Shown here piece after piece: positions 42,838 through 51,157 of a stretch of 64,000 bases of DNA. The stretch is from Rhizobium phaseoli (GTDB taxonomy: Bacteria; Pseudomonadota; Alphaproteobacteria; Rhizobiales; Rhizobiaceae). Below the pieces are notes generated by a model. That model saw only the letters and a program-made list of their open reading frames with translations. It searched no databases and was not told the DNA's origin. The stretch spans positions 62,001-126,000 of the forward strand of contig NZ_ML133575.1 of NCBI RefSeq assembly GCF_003985125.1, in the 5' to 3' direction. A program made the translations under genes and the position numbers. Numbering within the stretch: the stretch's first letter is position 1; every line of letters starts with the position of its first letter.

Positions 42838-45384
42838 ATGCGCAATTCACCATGGCTGGTGTTCACCTATTCGGTGATCATCATAATCGGCCTATTGATC
42901 GCTCTGCCGAATGCTCTGCCGCAATCCACCCTCCAGCGGCTGCCGTCTTGGCTGCCGCATGAGCAGGTATCGCTCGGCCTCGATCTCCGCGGCGGTTCCC
43001 ACCTCGTCCTCGAAGTCGACGAAGCCGACCTGACCAAGGAACGGCTGCAATCGCTGCTTCAGGACGCGCGCCGCGTGCTGCGCGAAAAGGGCATCCAGCC
43101 GAAGGCCGTCGTGCGCAGCCAGAACCAGATCGTCGTAACGCTCGCCGATGCCGCGCAGAGCGATGCGGCCGTCACCGATCTCAAGACGCTCGCCAATCCG
43201 ATCAGCACCGGCCTCAGCGCCGGCCAGGCGGATCTCGCCGTCACGGCGAACGGCGCCACCATCACCATCGGCTTCTCGCCGGCCGGCATCTCCGCCAATG
43301 TCGACAATGCCGTCCAGCAGAGTCTGGAAGTCATCCGCCAGCGCGTCGACCAGGTCGGCGTCTCCGAGCCGACCATCCAGCGCATCGGCGCCAACCGCGT
43401 GCTCGTGCAGCTGCCCGGCGCGCAGGATCCGACGCGGCTGCGCCAACTTCTCGGCTCGACGGCGAAAATGTCGTTCCACATGGTGGCGCCGAACAACCAG
43501 CCCGGTCCGGGTATCACCATGATGCAGGACGAAGAAGGCCGGTCCTATGCTGTTCTCGACCGCGTCGAAATCTCCGGCGACCGCCTTTCGGATGCCCGCG
43601 TCAGCTTCGACCCGAACACACATGAGCCGGTCGTCAGCTTCCGCTTCGACAGCGCCGGCGCCACCCGCTTTGCCGATATCACCCGTCAGAATGTCGGCAA
43701 TCCCTTCGCCATCGTCCTCGACGACAAGGTGCTGAGCGCCCCCAATATCCGCGAACCGATCACCGGGGGCTCCGGCCAGATCTCCGGCAACTTCTCGGCC
43801 GACAGCGCCACGACACTCGCCGCCATGCTGCGCGCCGGCGCCCTGCCCGCCAAGCTGACGGTCATCGAAGAGCGCACGGTCGGCGCCGACCTTGGCGCCG
43901 ATGCCATCAAGATGGGCATCTATTCCGGCATCGTCGGCTTTGTCCTCGTCGCAGCCTTCATCTTCGTGCTCTACGGCACTTGGGGCATCCTGGCGAACGT
44001 GGCGCTGCTGATCCACACGATCCTGACCTTCTCGGCGCTGACGCTGGTCGGCGCAACGCTGACGCTGCCTGGCATCGCCGGTGTCGTTCTCGGCATCGGT
44101 CTGGCGGTCGACGCCAACGTTCTCATCAACGAGCGCATCCGCGAAGAAACGCGCAAGGGCCGGAGCGCCTTCGCCGCCATCGACACCGGCTTCCGTCGTG
44201 CCTATTCGACCATCATCGACGGCAACATGACCGCACTGATCGCTGCCGCCATCCTGTTCTGGTTCGGCTCGGGACCGGTGCGCGGCTTTGCCGTGACCAT
44301 GGCGCTCGGCCTGATCATCTCGATGTTCACCTCCGTCGCCTTCGTGCGCGTCGCGATGATCGAGATCACCCGCCGCAGCAAGATGAAGGTGCTGCACATC
44401 CGGCCGCTGATCCCGTTCAGCCCCTACGACAAGCATATCCAGTTCATGAAGGCGCGCTTCTTCGGCGTCACTGTTTCGGCGCTGCTGTCGATCGCCTCCA
44501 TCGTGCTGTTCATCCATCCCGGCCTCAACTACGGCGTCGACTTCCGCGGCGGCATCCAGATGTCCGTCAAGACCCAGGGAACGGCCGATCTCGCCAAGTT
44601 CCGCGAGGGTCTGGACAGTCTCGGCCTCGGTGAAATCACGCTGCAGTCCTTCGGCGGCAACAACAGTATCCTCGTTCGCGCGCAGCGCCAGGAGGGCGGC
44701 GAAGAGGCGCAAACCGCGGCGGTGACCAAGCTGAAGGCCGAAGTCGCCAAGATCGATCCGACCGCCACCGTCGAAGGCACCGACGTCATCGGCCCGAAGG
44801 TCAGCGGCGAGCTCGCCTCGGCAGGCATCCTGTCGGTGGTGATCGCGAGCTTTGCCATGCTGATCTATATCTGGGCGCGGTTCGAATGGCCGTTCGCCGT
44901 CGGCGCCATCGTCACGTTGGTGCTCGACGTCACCAAAGCAATCGGCTTCTTCGCCATCACCGGCCTCGACTTCAATCTGACGGCCATTGCCGCCATCCTG
45001 ACGCTGGTCGGTTACTCCGTGAACGACAAGGTCGTCGTCTATGACCGCATGCGCGAAAATATGCGACTCTATAAATCGATGCCGCTGCGCGAGATCATCG
45101 ATAAGTCGATCAACGAGACCCTGGCGCGAAGCCTCTACACCAATGCGACGGCCTTCCTCGCCCTGGTGCCGATGGCAATCTGGGGCGGCAGCGCCGTCTC
45201 GAGCTTCGCAATTCCGATGGTCTTCGGCATTCTCGTGGCCGGCGCCTCGTCGATCTTCATCGCCGCACCCATCCTGCTCTTCCTCGGCGACTGGCGCCGC
45301 CGCCACGCCAAGGCGCCGGTCACCGATGCGGGCGTCGATATCATCCCGCCGGAAGAGGGCCGCTCGCGCAAGTCGGCGAGCTGA
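42838..45384 (+). CDS. secDF: SecDF, fused protein-export membrane subunit
   Basis: This 848-residue protein fuses SecD and SecF, which use the proton gradient to complete Sec export. The SecD part has GLDLRGGSHLVLEVDEADL and the periplasmic P1 domain; the SecF part has NYGVDFRGGIQMSV and GYSVNDKVVVYDRMRENM. Twelve membrane helices are expected. ATG 42838, 7 nt after AAGGA, was chosen over the open frame from 42781. A strong terminator follows. Confidence 0.96.
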   Translation: MRNSPWLVFTYSVIIIIGLLIALPNALPQSTLQRLPSWLPHEQVSLGLDLRGGSHLVLEVDEADLTKERLQSLLQDARRVLREKGIQPKAVVRSQNQIVVTLADAAQSDAAVTDLKTLANPISTGLSAGQADLAVTANGATITIGFSPAGISANVDNAVQQSLEVIRQRVDQVGVSEPTIQRIGANRVLVQLPGAQDPTRLRQLLGSTAKMSFHMVAPNNQPGPGITMMQDEEGRSYAVLDRVEISGDRLSDARVSFDPNTHEPVVSFRFDSAGATRFADITRQNVGNPFAIVLDDKVLSAPNIREPITGGSGQISGNFSADSATTLAAMLRAGALPAKLTVIEERTVGADLGADAIKMGIYSGIVGFVLVAAFIFVLYGTWGILANVALLIHTILTFSALTLVGATLTLPGIAGVVLGIGLAVDANVLINERIREETRKGRSAFAAIDTGFRRAYSTIIDGNMTALIAAAILFWFGSGPVRGFAVTMALGLIISMFTSVAFVRVAMIEITRRSKMKVLHIRPLIPFSPYDKHIQFMKARFFGVTVSALLSIASIVLFIHPGLNYGVDFRGGIQMSVKTQGTADLAKFREGLDSLGLGEITLQSFGGNNSILVRAQRQEGGEEAQTAAVTKLKAEVAKIDPTATVEGTDVIGPKVSGELASAGILSVVIASFAMLIYIWARFEWPFAVGAIVTLVLDVTKAIGFFAITGLDFNLTAIAAILTLVGYSVNDKVVVYDRMRENMRLYKSMPLREIIDKSINETLARSLYTNATAFLALVPMAIWGGSAVSSFAIPMVFGILVAGASSIFIAAPILLFLGDWRRRHAKAPVTDAGVDIIPPEEGRSRKSAS

Positions 45385-45410
45385 AACGGGTTGTTAACGC
45401 ATCCTTGAAC

Positions 45411-45447
45411 AGGGCGCCGGTTGCAGAGCCGGCGCCCTCTTTTTATG
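45411..45447 (+). terminator. Rho-independent terminator of secDF
   Basis: AGGGCGCCGG (45411-45420) pairs with CCGGCGCCCT (45429-45438) and is followed by CTTTTTATG, 27 nt after the secDF stop. Confidence 0.85.
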
Positions 45448-45554
45448 ATTGCCTATTGCCAAGATAAAATTATGCATCAATTCAAGCTATTACAGCGTCC
45501 ACCGCGCATTTGAAAAAAGCGCGGCGCCGCAGCAAAGATCGGGAAAACCGTCAG

Positions 45555-46271
45555 ATGTCACCCAACCCGACGAGACCGCTCCAGACCACTGTTGCCGGCG
45601 ACACCGAAGAGCGCATCAAGCGCTTTCTCGCCACCGCCTCGCACGATCTGCAATCGCCGCTGCGCCATATCGCCATGTATGCCGAGCTGCTGCTCGACGA
45701 TCTCGAGGAGACGCTCGACAGCGAACAGCTTCAGAGCCTCAGGATGATCATGGAGAAGGCGCAAGCCGCGCAGCACCTGACCAAGGCATTGATGAGCCTT
45801 GCCGGCGGAGCGCCTCAAGTGTCGCCCGAGGTGGTCGACCTCAAGGCGCTGGCCGAACGGATCTGGAACGAGCTGGTGGATGAGACGGGCGCCGGCGATG
45901 CCACCCTTGCCTGCCAGGACCTGCCCTCCATCCGCACCGACCCTACGCTGTTCGGCATGGTGCTGCGGCAGCTGATTTCCAATGCCCTCACCTATCGCGG
46001 CTCATCGCCGCCGCAGGTAGCGATCGCGGCAGCGCAAGAGGGGGCGATCTGGCTCATCCGGATTTCCGATAACGGATCGGGCATCGATCCCGCCCATCGC
46101 GAGCGGATCTTCGAGCCCTTCTGGAAATTGCCGAAGGCAGGAGCCGTCCCCGGCGCCGGCCTCGGCCTGACGACGGCGCAGGAGATTCTGACGGCGCTTG
46201 GCGGCGATATCCGCCTTGACCATTCGGACGAAAGCGGCAGCCGCTTTACCATCCGCCTGCCGGTCGCCTAA
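45555..46271 (+). CDS. Cytoplasmic sensor histidine kinase
   Basis: This 238-residue kinase has only the core: HisKA with phosphoacceptor His30 (SHDLQSPLRHIAMYAELLL), N box (LISNALTYR), G1 (ISDNGSGID) and G2 (GAGLGLTTAQ). No membrane helix or sensor domain. A start at TTG 45510 is possible; ATG 45555 (MSPNPTRPL) fits better with the domain edge. It converges on the response regulator at 46376 across a RIME-like repeat. Confidence 0.85.
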   Translation: MSPNPTRPLQTTVAGDTEERIKRFLATASHDLQSPLRHIAMYAELLLDDLEETLDSEQLQSLRMIMEKAQAAQHLTKALMSLAGGAPQVSPEVVDLKALAERIWNELVDETGAGDATLACQDLPSIRTDPTLFGMVLRQLISNALTYRGSSPPQVAIAAAQEGAIWLIRISDNGSGIDPAHRERIFEPFWKLPKAGAVPGAGLGLTTAQEILTALGGDIRLDHSDESGSRFTIRLPVA

Positions 46272-46379
46272 AGCGTTTCGCGATCTTTCAGATTCGCTTG
46301 TCGCGCTTTAGATCTTTGTTTTTACGCATTGTCTTTATCGCAAAACCGCAAACCACCGCACGGTTTCGAAATGCGCTAA
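46270..46379 (+). repeat. Rhizobial intergenic mosaic element (RIME-like), copy 2
   Basis: A palindromic start (AAAGCG...CGCTTTA, 46270-46310) is followed by GATCTTTGTTTTTACGCA, a GTCTTTATCGCAAAACCGC segment and a CGGTTTCGAAATGCGCT end. It shares order and most sequence with the copies at 24183 and 57804 and lies between two convergent signalling genes; its right end touches the stop of the response regulator. Confidence 0.75.
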
Positions 46380-46813
46380 ATGCTGTAGTCGTCCTTCCAG
46401 AAATCCGGGACGTCGTAGGTCACATATTCGCGGATGATGTGCTGCAGCGTCTGCGCGTCGATTTCGTCCTTGCCGATGCGGAAGTCGACGCCGTAATCGG
46501 GGAACTCCTGGAAATAGCCGCCCGATATATCGGTCGAGACCACGCCGATCGGGCCGGTATAGCCGATGCCGCGCAGTTCCGGCACCGTCTCGCGGAAGTC
46601 GGCATTGGGCAGAAGGCGGTTGTCGAGCAGGATGAGATCGAAGCGCGCCGCACGGATCTTTTCCAGCGCGTCGCCGATCGACGGCGAATATTCGACTTCG
46701 ACCAGCGGCTCGGAGAGATCGGCGATCTTCTTTTTGAGCGCGCGGAATTCGATGAATTCGTCGTCGACAAAGAGAACCTTTACCGCGTTCTTTCGGACCG
46801 TTTCGCTGGTCAT
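46376..46813 (-). CDS. Single-domain response regulator (atypical)
   Basis: This 145-residue protein has a receiver domain: acidic pocket FVDDEF and phosphoacceptor Asp64 (ILLDNRLLPN). The usual Lys-Pro motif near the end is not clear (RIGKDEIDAQ), so it is atypical. The start ATG 46813 follows GGGGA. It lies 29 nt after the LuxR gene and is probably cotranscribed with it. Confidence 0.82.
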   Translation of the reverse strand: MTSETVRKNAVKVLFVDDEFIEFRALKKKIADLSEPLVEVEYSPSIGDALEKIRAARFDLILLDNRLLPNADFRETVPELRGIGYTGPIGVVSTDISGGYFQEFPDYGVDFRIGKDEIDAQTLQHIIREYVTYDVPDFWKDDYSI

Positions 46814-46842
46814 CTCATTTTCCCCAGTCCCAAAGTCCATGT

Positions 46843-47547
46843 TCACGAAACCAAACCGTTTCTCAGGGCGATCGCCACCATGTGGACGCGATTCACTGCG
46901 TCGAGTTTGCGCGCGGCCGCGGTGATATGCGAATTGACCGTGTGTTCGGACAGACCAAGAATGATGGCGATTTCCGCCGAGGTTTTGCCTTCGCTCGTCC
47001 ATTTGACGATTTCCGCCTCGCGCTGGGTCAGCCGTCCGGACATTTCGTGCGTCAGGATTTCCTCGTAGAGCTTGTCGAAAATCCGCATGGCGTCGAGAAG
47101 CATGTCGGCGATCTCGCCCTGGTCCGGCTCTTCACGCACGCCGCTCAGCACCAGGCAATATCGCCGCCCTTCCGGTGTGAACAGCGGGATGAAAAGGAAG
47201 ACGCCGTTGCGGAACTCGTTAAACAGGCGATCGGAGGGGTAGGCAGCCGGCTCAGCGCTCCTGCCATGGACCGGCGTTGCCAGAAACTGGGCGCTCTTTG
47301 CCCGGACATTCCCGAGCGCCTCCCTCAACGTCGCGATGAAAAGGCCGACGCGGCGCTCGGGGACATTGGTGATGACGACATCACGTTCACCGAAAGGAGC
47401 CGACGCTTCGGAAATGCGGGCAAGCGCGAAATTGTCGAAGTGATAATGCTGCGCCGCCGCTTTCAGCAGACGGAAAAAATCGGTGCGATTGATCGCCCGG
47501 CTCAGTTCCGGTCCGGCATGAAAAGGAGTTGCCGCGGCATTGCTCAT
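46843..47547 (-). CDS. LuxR-type regulator related to VisN/VisR
   Basis: This 234-residue protein has a sensor-like N-terminal domain and a C-terminal LuxR helix-turn-helix (LTQREAEIVKWTSEGKTSAE, IAIILGLSEHTVNSHITAAA). The C-terminal end KLDAVNRVHMVAIALRNGLVS closely follows VisR (KLDSVNRIQAIAKAIRLGYIS), and EGKTSAEIAIILG follows VisN. ATG 47547 has AGGAAGG 6 nt upstream. No LuxI is in the window. Its target is unknown. Confidence 0.85.
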   Translation of the reverse strand: MSNAAATPFHAGPELSRAINRTDFFRLLKAAAQHYHFDNFALARISEASAPFGERDVVITNVPERRVGLFIATLREALGNVRAKSAQFLATPVHGRSAEPAAYPSDRLFNEFRNGVFLFIPLFTPEGRRYCLVLSGVREEPDQGEIADMLLDAMRIFDKLYEEILTHEMSGRLTQREAEIVKWTSEGKTSAEIAIILGLSEHTVNSHITAAARKLDAVNRVHMVAIALRNGLVS

Positions 47548-48027
47548 TCCCAACCTTCCTCTCCTCCCGCCTTGCCCCCGATCCCCAAATCTTGGGATAT
47601 ACGTCTTAAAGGCGAAGAGCTACAAAAATTGCGAGACGGTTGATGAGAGATATCGAAACGGGGACTTTCGGTACGCAAGGCGGATATCATCAGTTATCTC
47701 AACTACAGGTGATGCACGGGCAGATTATACTGAGGGGCAGTAGTTCTTACCTGGGTGTCGTAAATCTTCACGCGTTCAACATCCATGAGTGCGGGAAGGC
47801 AGTGCCAGACGTAAGCGCGAGAGAGCCGATAGGCCCATTCAGCTAAGGGGTTGGCTGAAGTTCGTGGCGGCGAACGCGGGTCCATTCGGTTCTCTCAGCG
47901 CTTATTTTTCATTCTGTCCGCTTCGTTTCGGTTGCATCTTGAGATGCACACTCGGCCTTGTCAATTGCGGTTTGTCATATCGCCCGGACGAATGCCAGGA
48001 AACGCACCATCGGGTTTCCCCCGTTTC
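47548..48027. other. Intergenic region between LuxR gene and response regulator gene
   Basis: About 480 bp with no convincing gene on either strand. An imperfect palindrome ATCCCCAA-ATC-TTGGGAT lies at 47581-47598, 34 nt before the LuxR start, and may be an operator. The rest is unremarkable. Confidence 0.4.
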
Positions 48028-48405
48028 CTACACTTCAAGATTGAGAAGGATCGCGGCGAGGTCCAGCGGCTTCTCAAGGTAAAAATCGGCACCGGCATCG
48101 AGCGCACGGGCGCGATCCTCAGCGGCATCCGATCCGCTGCAGATCGCCAGCCGCATCGCGCTGAAGCGATCGTCGCCACGCAGACTGCTCACCAGGCCGA
48201 TGCCGCTGTCGAGCGGCATATAGAGATCGGCGACCAGCAGCTCCGGCGGAGCCCAGCCTTCCGCCACGCGCTGCTTCAGCGCTTCCAGCGCGGTCTCGGC
48301 CGTCGAAAAACAGAACAGATCGACGTCTATCTGCTGCTTCCTGCGGATATAGTCGAGATAGAAGAGATCATCCCTGCTGTCGTCGACGTAAACGATGGTA
48401 GGCAT
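48028..48405 (-). CDS. Single-domain response regulator
   Basis: This 125-residue receiver has VYVDDSRDD, phosphoacceptor Asp60 (LVADLYMPLDSG) and the Lys in LEKPL. No output domain. It is divergent from the membrane kinase at 48600 and is a plausible phosphorelay partner. Confidence 0.87.
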   Translation of the reverse strand: MPTIVYVDDSRDDLFYLDYIRRKQQIDVDLFCFSTAETALEALKQRVAEGWAPPELLVADLYMPLDSGIGLVSSLRGDDRFSAMRLAICSGSDAAEDRARALDAGADFYLEKPLDLAAILLNLEV

Positions 48406-48599
48406 TCAGCACCACGATTTGGATATTGTTCGAATGAACCTCGCTGTCCTTCGTCCTCACGATATCGCGATTTCACAAAAATTCGATCCATCTTATCGAA
48501 AAATCATTTCGCAAAAAGCGCGGCGACGGCTTCGCCTGCCTATTGAGTATTCCTCGATTTCGGAAAAAATGGCCCCGCGAACCGAAGGAGGATACACGG

Positions 48600-50741
48600 G
48601 TGCAGGATAAGGGCAACGTGGACCCGCAGGATCAGCGAAGGCGGCGCTATCGCGCTTTCGCGATTGCTGTCGGCTGCCTGATGTTGCTTCTCGGTGTCAG
48701 CGCTTTGGCCGGCTGGCTGTTGCAGATCGCGATCGTTATTTCGCTGATCCCCGGCTTTCCGTCGATGGCCTTCAACACCGCGCTTGGCTTCGTGCTTTCC
48801 GGCGTCGGACTTGCCGCCTCGATGCTGGCCGACCGCCGCTCTCGTATAGCGGCAACTGTGATGGCAGGGCTTGCAGCGGCGATCGCGGCGGCCCGGCTGG
48901 TGGAAATCGCCACGTTCGGGCGGCATTTCCACAATATCGACCTGCTGATATCGCAGCTGCTCGTTCCGCCCGACTTCATCGCTGCAATCGGCGGCGGCAT
49001 GGGCCCCAACACGGCGTTGATCTTCCTGATCGCCAATCTTTCGCTGCTGCTCTCCCTCCACCTCGAGACGTCGAAAAGCCAGGTGGTGCAGGAGCTGACC
49101 AGCTATGTCGTCATCACGCTCGGCATGATCGCGCTCGCCGGCTATGTCACCGATGCCGAACAGGGCTATCGCTGGGGACCTTATGCGGCGATGGCGCTGC
49201 ATACGGCGATCGGCATGGTGGTCTTCGGCTGCGGCCTTGTTGCCCGCTCCTGGTGGATGCAGCCGGCAAACCGGGCGCAGATCCCGCTGCTGATCCCGGC
49301 GGCGGTCTGCTTTACCGCCCTTCTCGTCGATCTCTATACGCCGCTTGGCCTTGCCAACGGCATTCTCTACGTGCCGCTGGTGCTGACGGCCCTCTGGTTC
49401 GGCAACAGAAATGCGCCGCTGTTCTTCGCCTTTACCTGCACCGTGCTGCTGATGCTCGGCTTCTTCGCCGTCAGGCACGACGAGGCGTCGTTCTGGCAGG
49501 AGATCGCCAACCGCACGATCACCGCCGCCACGCTGTGGCTGATCGCAATCCTCGTCTTCTATTTCCTGCGCAACAACCACAATCTCGAGGCTGAACGCAT
49601 CCGCTTCGGCGCGCTGGTGCGCAGTACGCCCGACGCCGTCATCGTCATTGATGGGCGTGGAACGATCAAGAGTTTCAATCCGGCGGCCGAAAGCATGTTC
49701 GGCTATGCCCCGCAGGAGACGATCGGCCGGAACATCAAGATGCTGATGCCGGAGCCCTATCATTCCGAGCATGACGGCTATCTCACCCATTACCGGCAGA
49801 CCGGCGAGGAACGCATCATCGGCACGACGCGCATGGTCTCCGGCCGGCGCAAGAACGGCATCGTCTTTCCGATCGAGGTGTCCATCAGCGTCGTCTTCAG
49901 CGGTGAGACAAAGACCTTCGTCGGCATCGTTCGCGACATCAGCGAGCGCGCCCGGCAGGAAGAGCGGATGAAAACCACGCTTGCCCAGCTCGAGGCCTAT
50001 ACAGCCGAACTCGAGCGCAGCAACCACGACCTCGATGAATTCGCCTACATCGCCTCGCATGATCTGAAGGAGCCGCTGCGCGGCCTGCACAACCACTCCC
50101 GATTTCTCCTCGAAGATTATGAGGACAAGCTCGACGATGACGGCGTGCGCCGGCTGAACCGTCTGGTGCGTCTCAGCCAGCGCATGGAAAAGCTCGTCAA
50201 CGACCTGCTTTACTTCTCCCGGCTTGGGCGACAGCAGCTGGCGGTCAAACGCACCGATATCGGCCTGATCGTCAAGGATGTGGTTGCGACGATGGAACTC
50301 CTGCTGGAGGAGCGGCATGCCAGGGTCGTCATCGACGGCCGGCTGCCGGAAGTCGTCTGCGACGCGCCGCGGCTGACCGAAGTGTTCCGCAATCTCATTA
50401 CCAACGCCATCAAATACAACGACAAGCCGGCGCCGCTGGTCTCGATCGGCTATCTCGAACGCTATGTCGGCGAGGACGGTACGATCGCCCGCAACGTGTT
50501 TTTCGTTAGGGATAACGGCAAAGGCATACCCCGGGAATTCCATGAGGATATTTTCCGCATTTTCAAACGTCTCGAAAAGTCGCAAGATTCCGACGACGGG
50601 ACCGGAGCAGGCCTCACCTTCGTCCGCAAGATCATCGCGCGGCACAACGGCGATATCTGGCTGGAATCCGAAGTGGGCGCCGGCACCACATTCTATTTCA
50701 CCCTGGGAAAAAAGCGCGAGGGGCAGAATGCAGCAGCGTGA
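48600..50741 (+). CDS. Membrane sensor histidine kinase with PAS domain
   Basis: This 713-residue kinase has an N-terminal membrane region of about eight helices (to about residue 340), then a PAS domain (about 350-460: LVRSTPDAVIVIDGRGTIKS), a short coiled coil, HisKA with His487 (IASHDLKEPLRGLHNHSRFL) and an HATPase domain (NLITNAIKYND; RDNGKGIPREF; GTGAGLTFVRKI). GTG 48600 after AAGGAG was chosen over TTG 48543. The SHDLKEPL type of HisKA is common in phytochrome-like kinases paired with Rcp1 regulators, which fits the next gene. Confidence 0.88.
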   Translation: MQDKGNVDPQDQRRRRYRAFAIAVGCLMLLLGVSALAGWLLQIAIVISLIPGFPSMAFNTALGFVLSGVGLAASMLADRRSRIAATVMAGLAAAIAAARLVEIATFGRHFHNIDLLISQLLVPPDFIAAIGGGMGPNTALIFLIANLSLLLSLHLETSKSQVVQELTSYVVITLGMIALAGYVTDAEQGYRWGPYAAMALHTAIGMVVFGCGLVARSWWMQPANRAQIPLLIPAAVCFTALLVDLYTPLGLANGILYVPLVLTALWFGNRNAPLFFAFTCTVLLMLGFFAVRHDEASFWQEIANRTITAATLWLIAILVFYFLRNNHNLEAERIRFGALVRSTPDAVIVIDGRGTIKSFNPAAESMFGYAPQETIGRNIKMLMPEPYHSEHDGYLTHYRQTGEERIIGTTRMVSGRRKNGIVFPIEVSISVVFSGETKTFVGIVRDISERARQEERMKTTLAQLEAYTAELERSNHDLDEFAYIASHDLKEPLRGLHNHSRFLLEDYEDKLDDDGVRRLNRLVRLSQRMEKLVNDLLYFSRLGRQQLAVKRTDIGLIVKDVVATMELLLEERHARVVIDGRLPEVVCDAPRLTEVFRNLITNAIKYNDKPAPLVSIGYLERYVGEDGTIARNVFFVRDNGKGIPREFHEDIFRIFKRLEKSQDSDDGTGAGLTFVRKIIARHNGDIWLESEVGAGTTFYFTLGKKREGQNAAA

Positions 50742-51153
50742 CACGCAACCGATCCTCATCGTCGAAGACAGCGAAGACGATTTCGAAGCGACGATGCGCG
50801 CCTTCAAGCGCACCAACCTGCGCAATTCGATCCGCTGGGCGGCTTCCGGCCAGGAAGCGCTCGACATGCTTACGGCGATGGTGCCGAAGCCGGGGCTGAT
50901 CCTGCTCGATCTCAACATGCCCGGCCTTGATGGCCGCAAGACGCTGGAGGCGATCAAGTCGAATGACGGCTGGCGCAAGATTCCGGTGGTGATCCTGACG
51001 ACCTCCGACGACGAGCGCGACATCGAAGGCTGCTATGCGCTCGGCGCCAATACCTATGTGCAGAAGCCGGTCGATCTCGACGGCCTCTTCGCCGCGATCC
51101 AGCGGCTGAAGGAATACTGGTTCGAAATCGCGATCCTGCCGCTCGAGGACTGA
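50728..51153 (+). CDS. Rcp1-like single-domain response regulator
   Basis: This 141-residue receiver fits the Rcp1/CheY-like family partnered with phytochrome-type kinases: ILIVEDSEDDFEATMRAF, Asp61 in LILLDLNMPGLDGR, TTSDDERDI and the VQKPVDLDG loop, with the C-terminal YWFEIAILP. The ATG lies inside the end of the kinase gene (14-nt overlap), so they are translationally coupled. Confidence 0.9.
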   Translation: MQQRDTQPILIVEDSEDDFEATMRAFKRTNLRNSIRWAASGQEALDMLTAMVPKPGLILLDLNMPGLDGRKTLEAIKSNDGWRKIPVVILTTSDDERDIEGCYALGANTYVQKPVDLDGLFAAIQRLKEYWFEIAILPLED

Positions 51154-51157
51154 CGGT

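Noticed and set aside
42892..45306. Long open frame (804 codons) on the minus strand across secDF
   Set aside because: Antisense to secDF; composition dominated by Asp, Gly, His, Arg and no domain visible.
48540..51023. Long minus-strand frame (827 codons) across the membrane kinase and Rcp1-like regulator
   Set aside because: Antisense to genes with clear kinase and receiver motifs; shadow composition.
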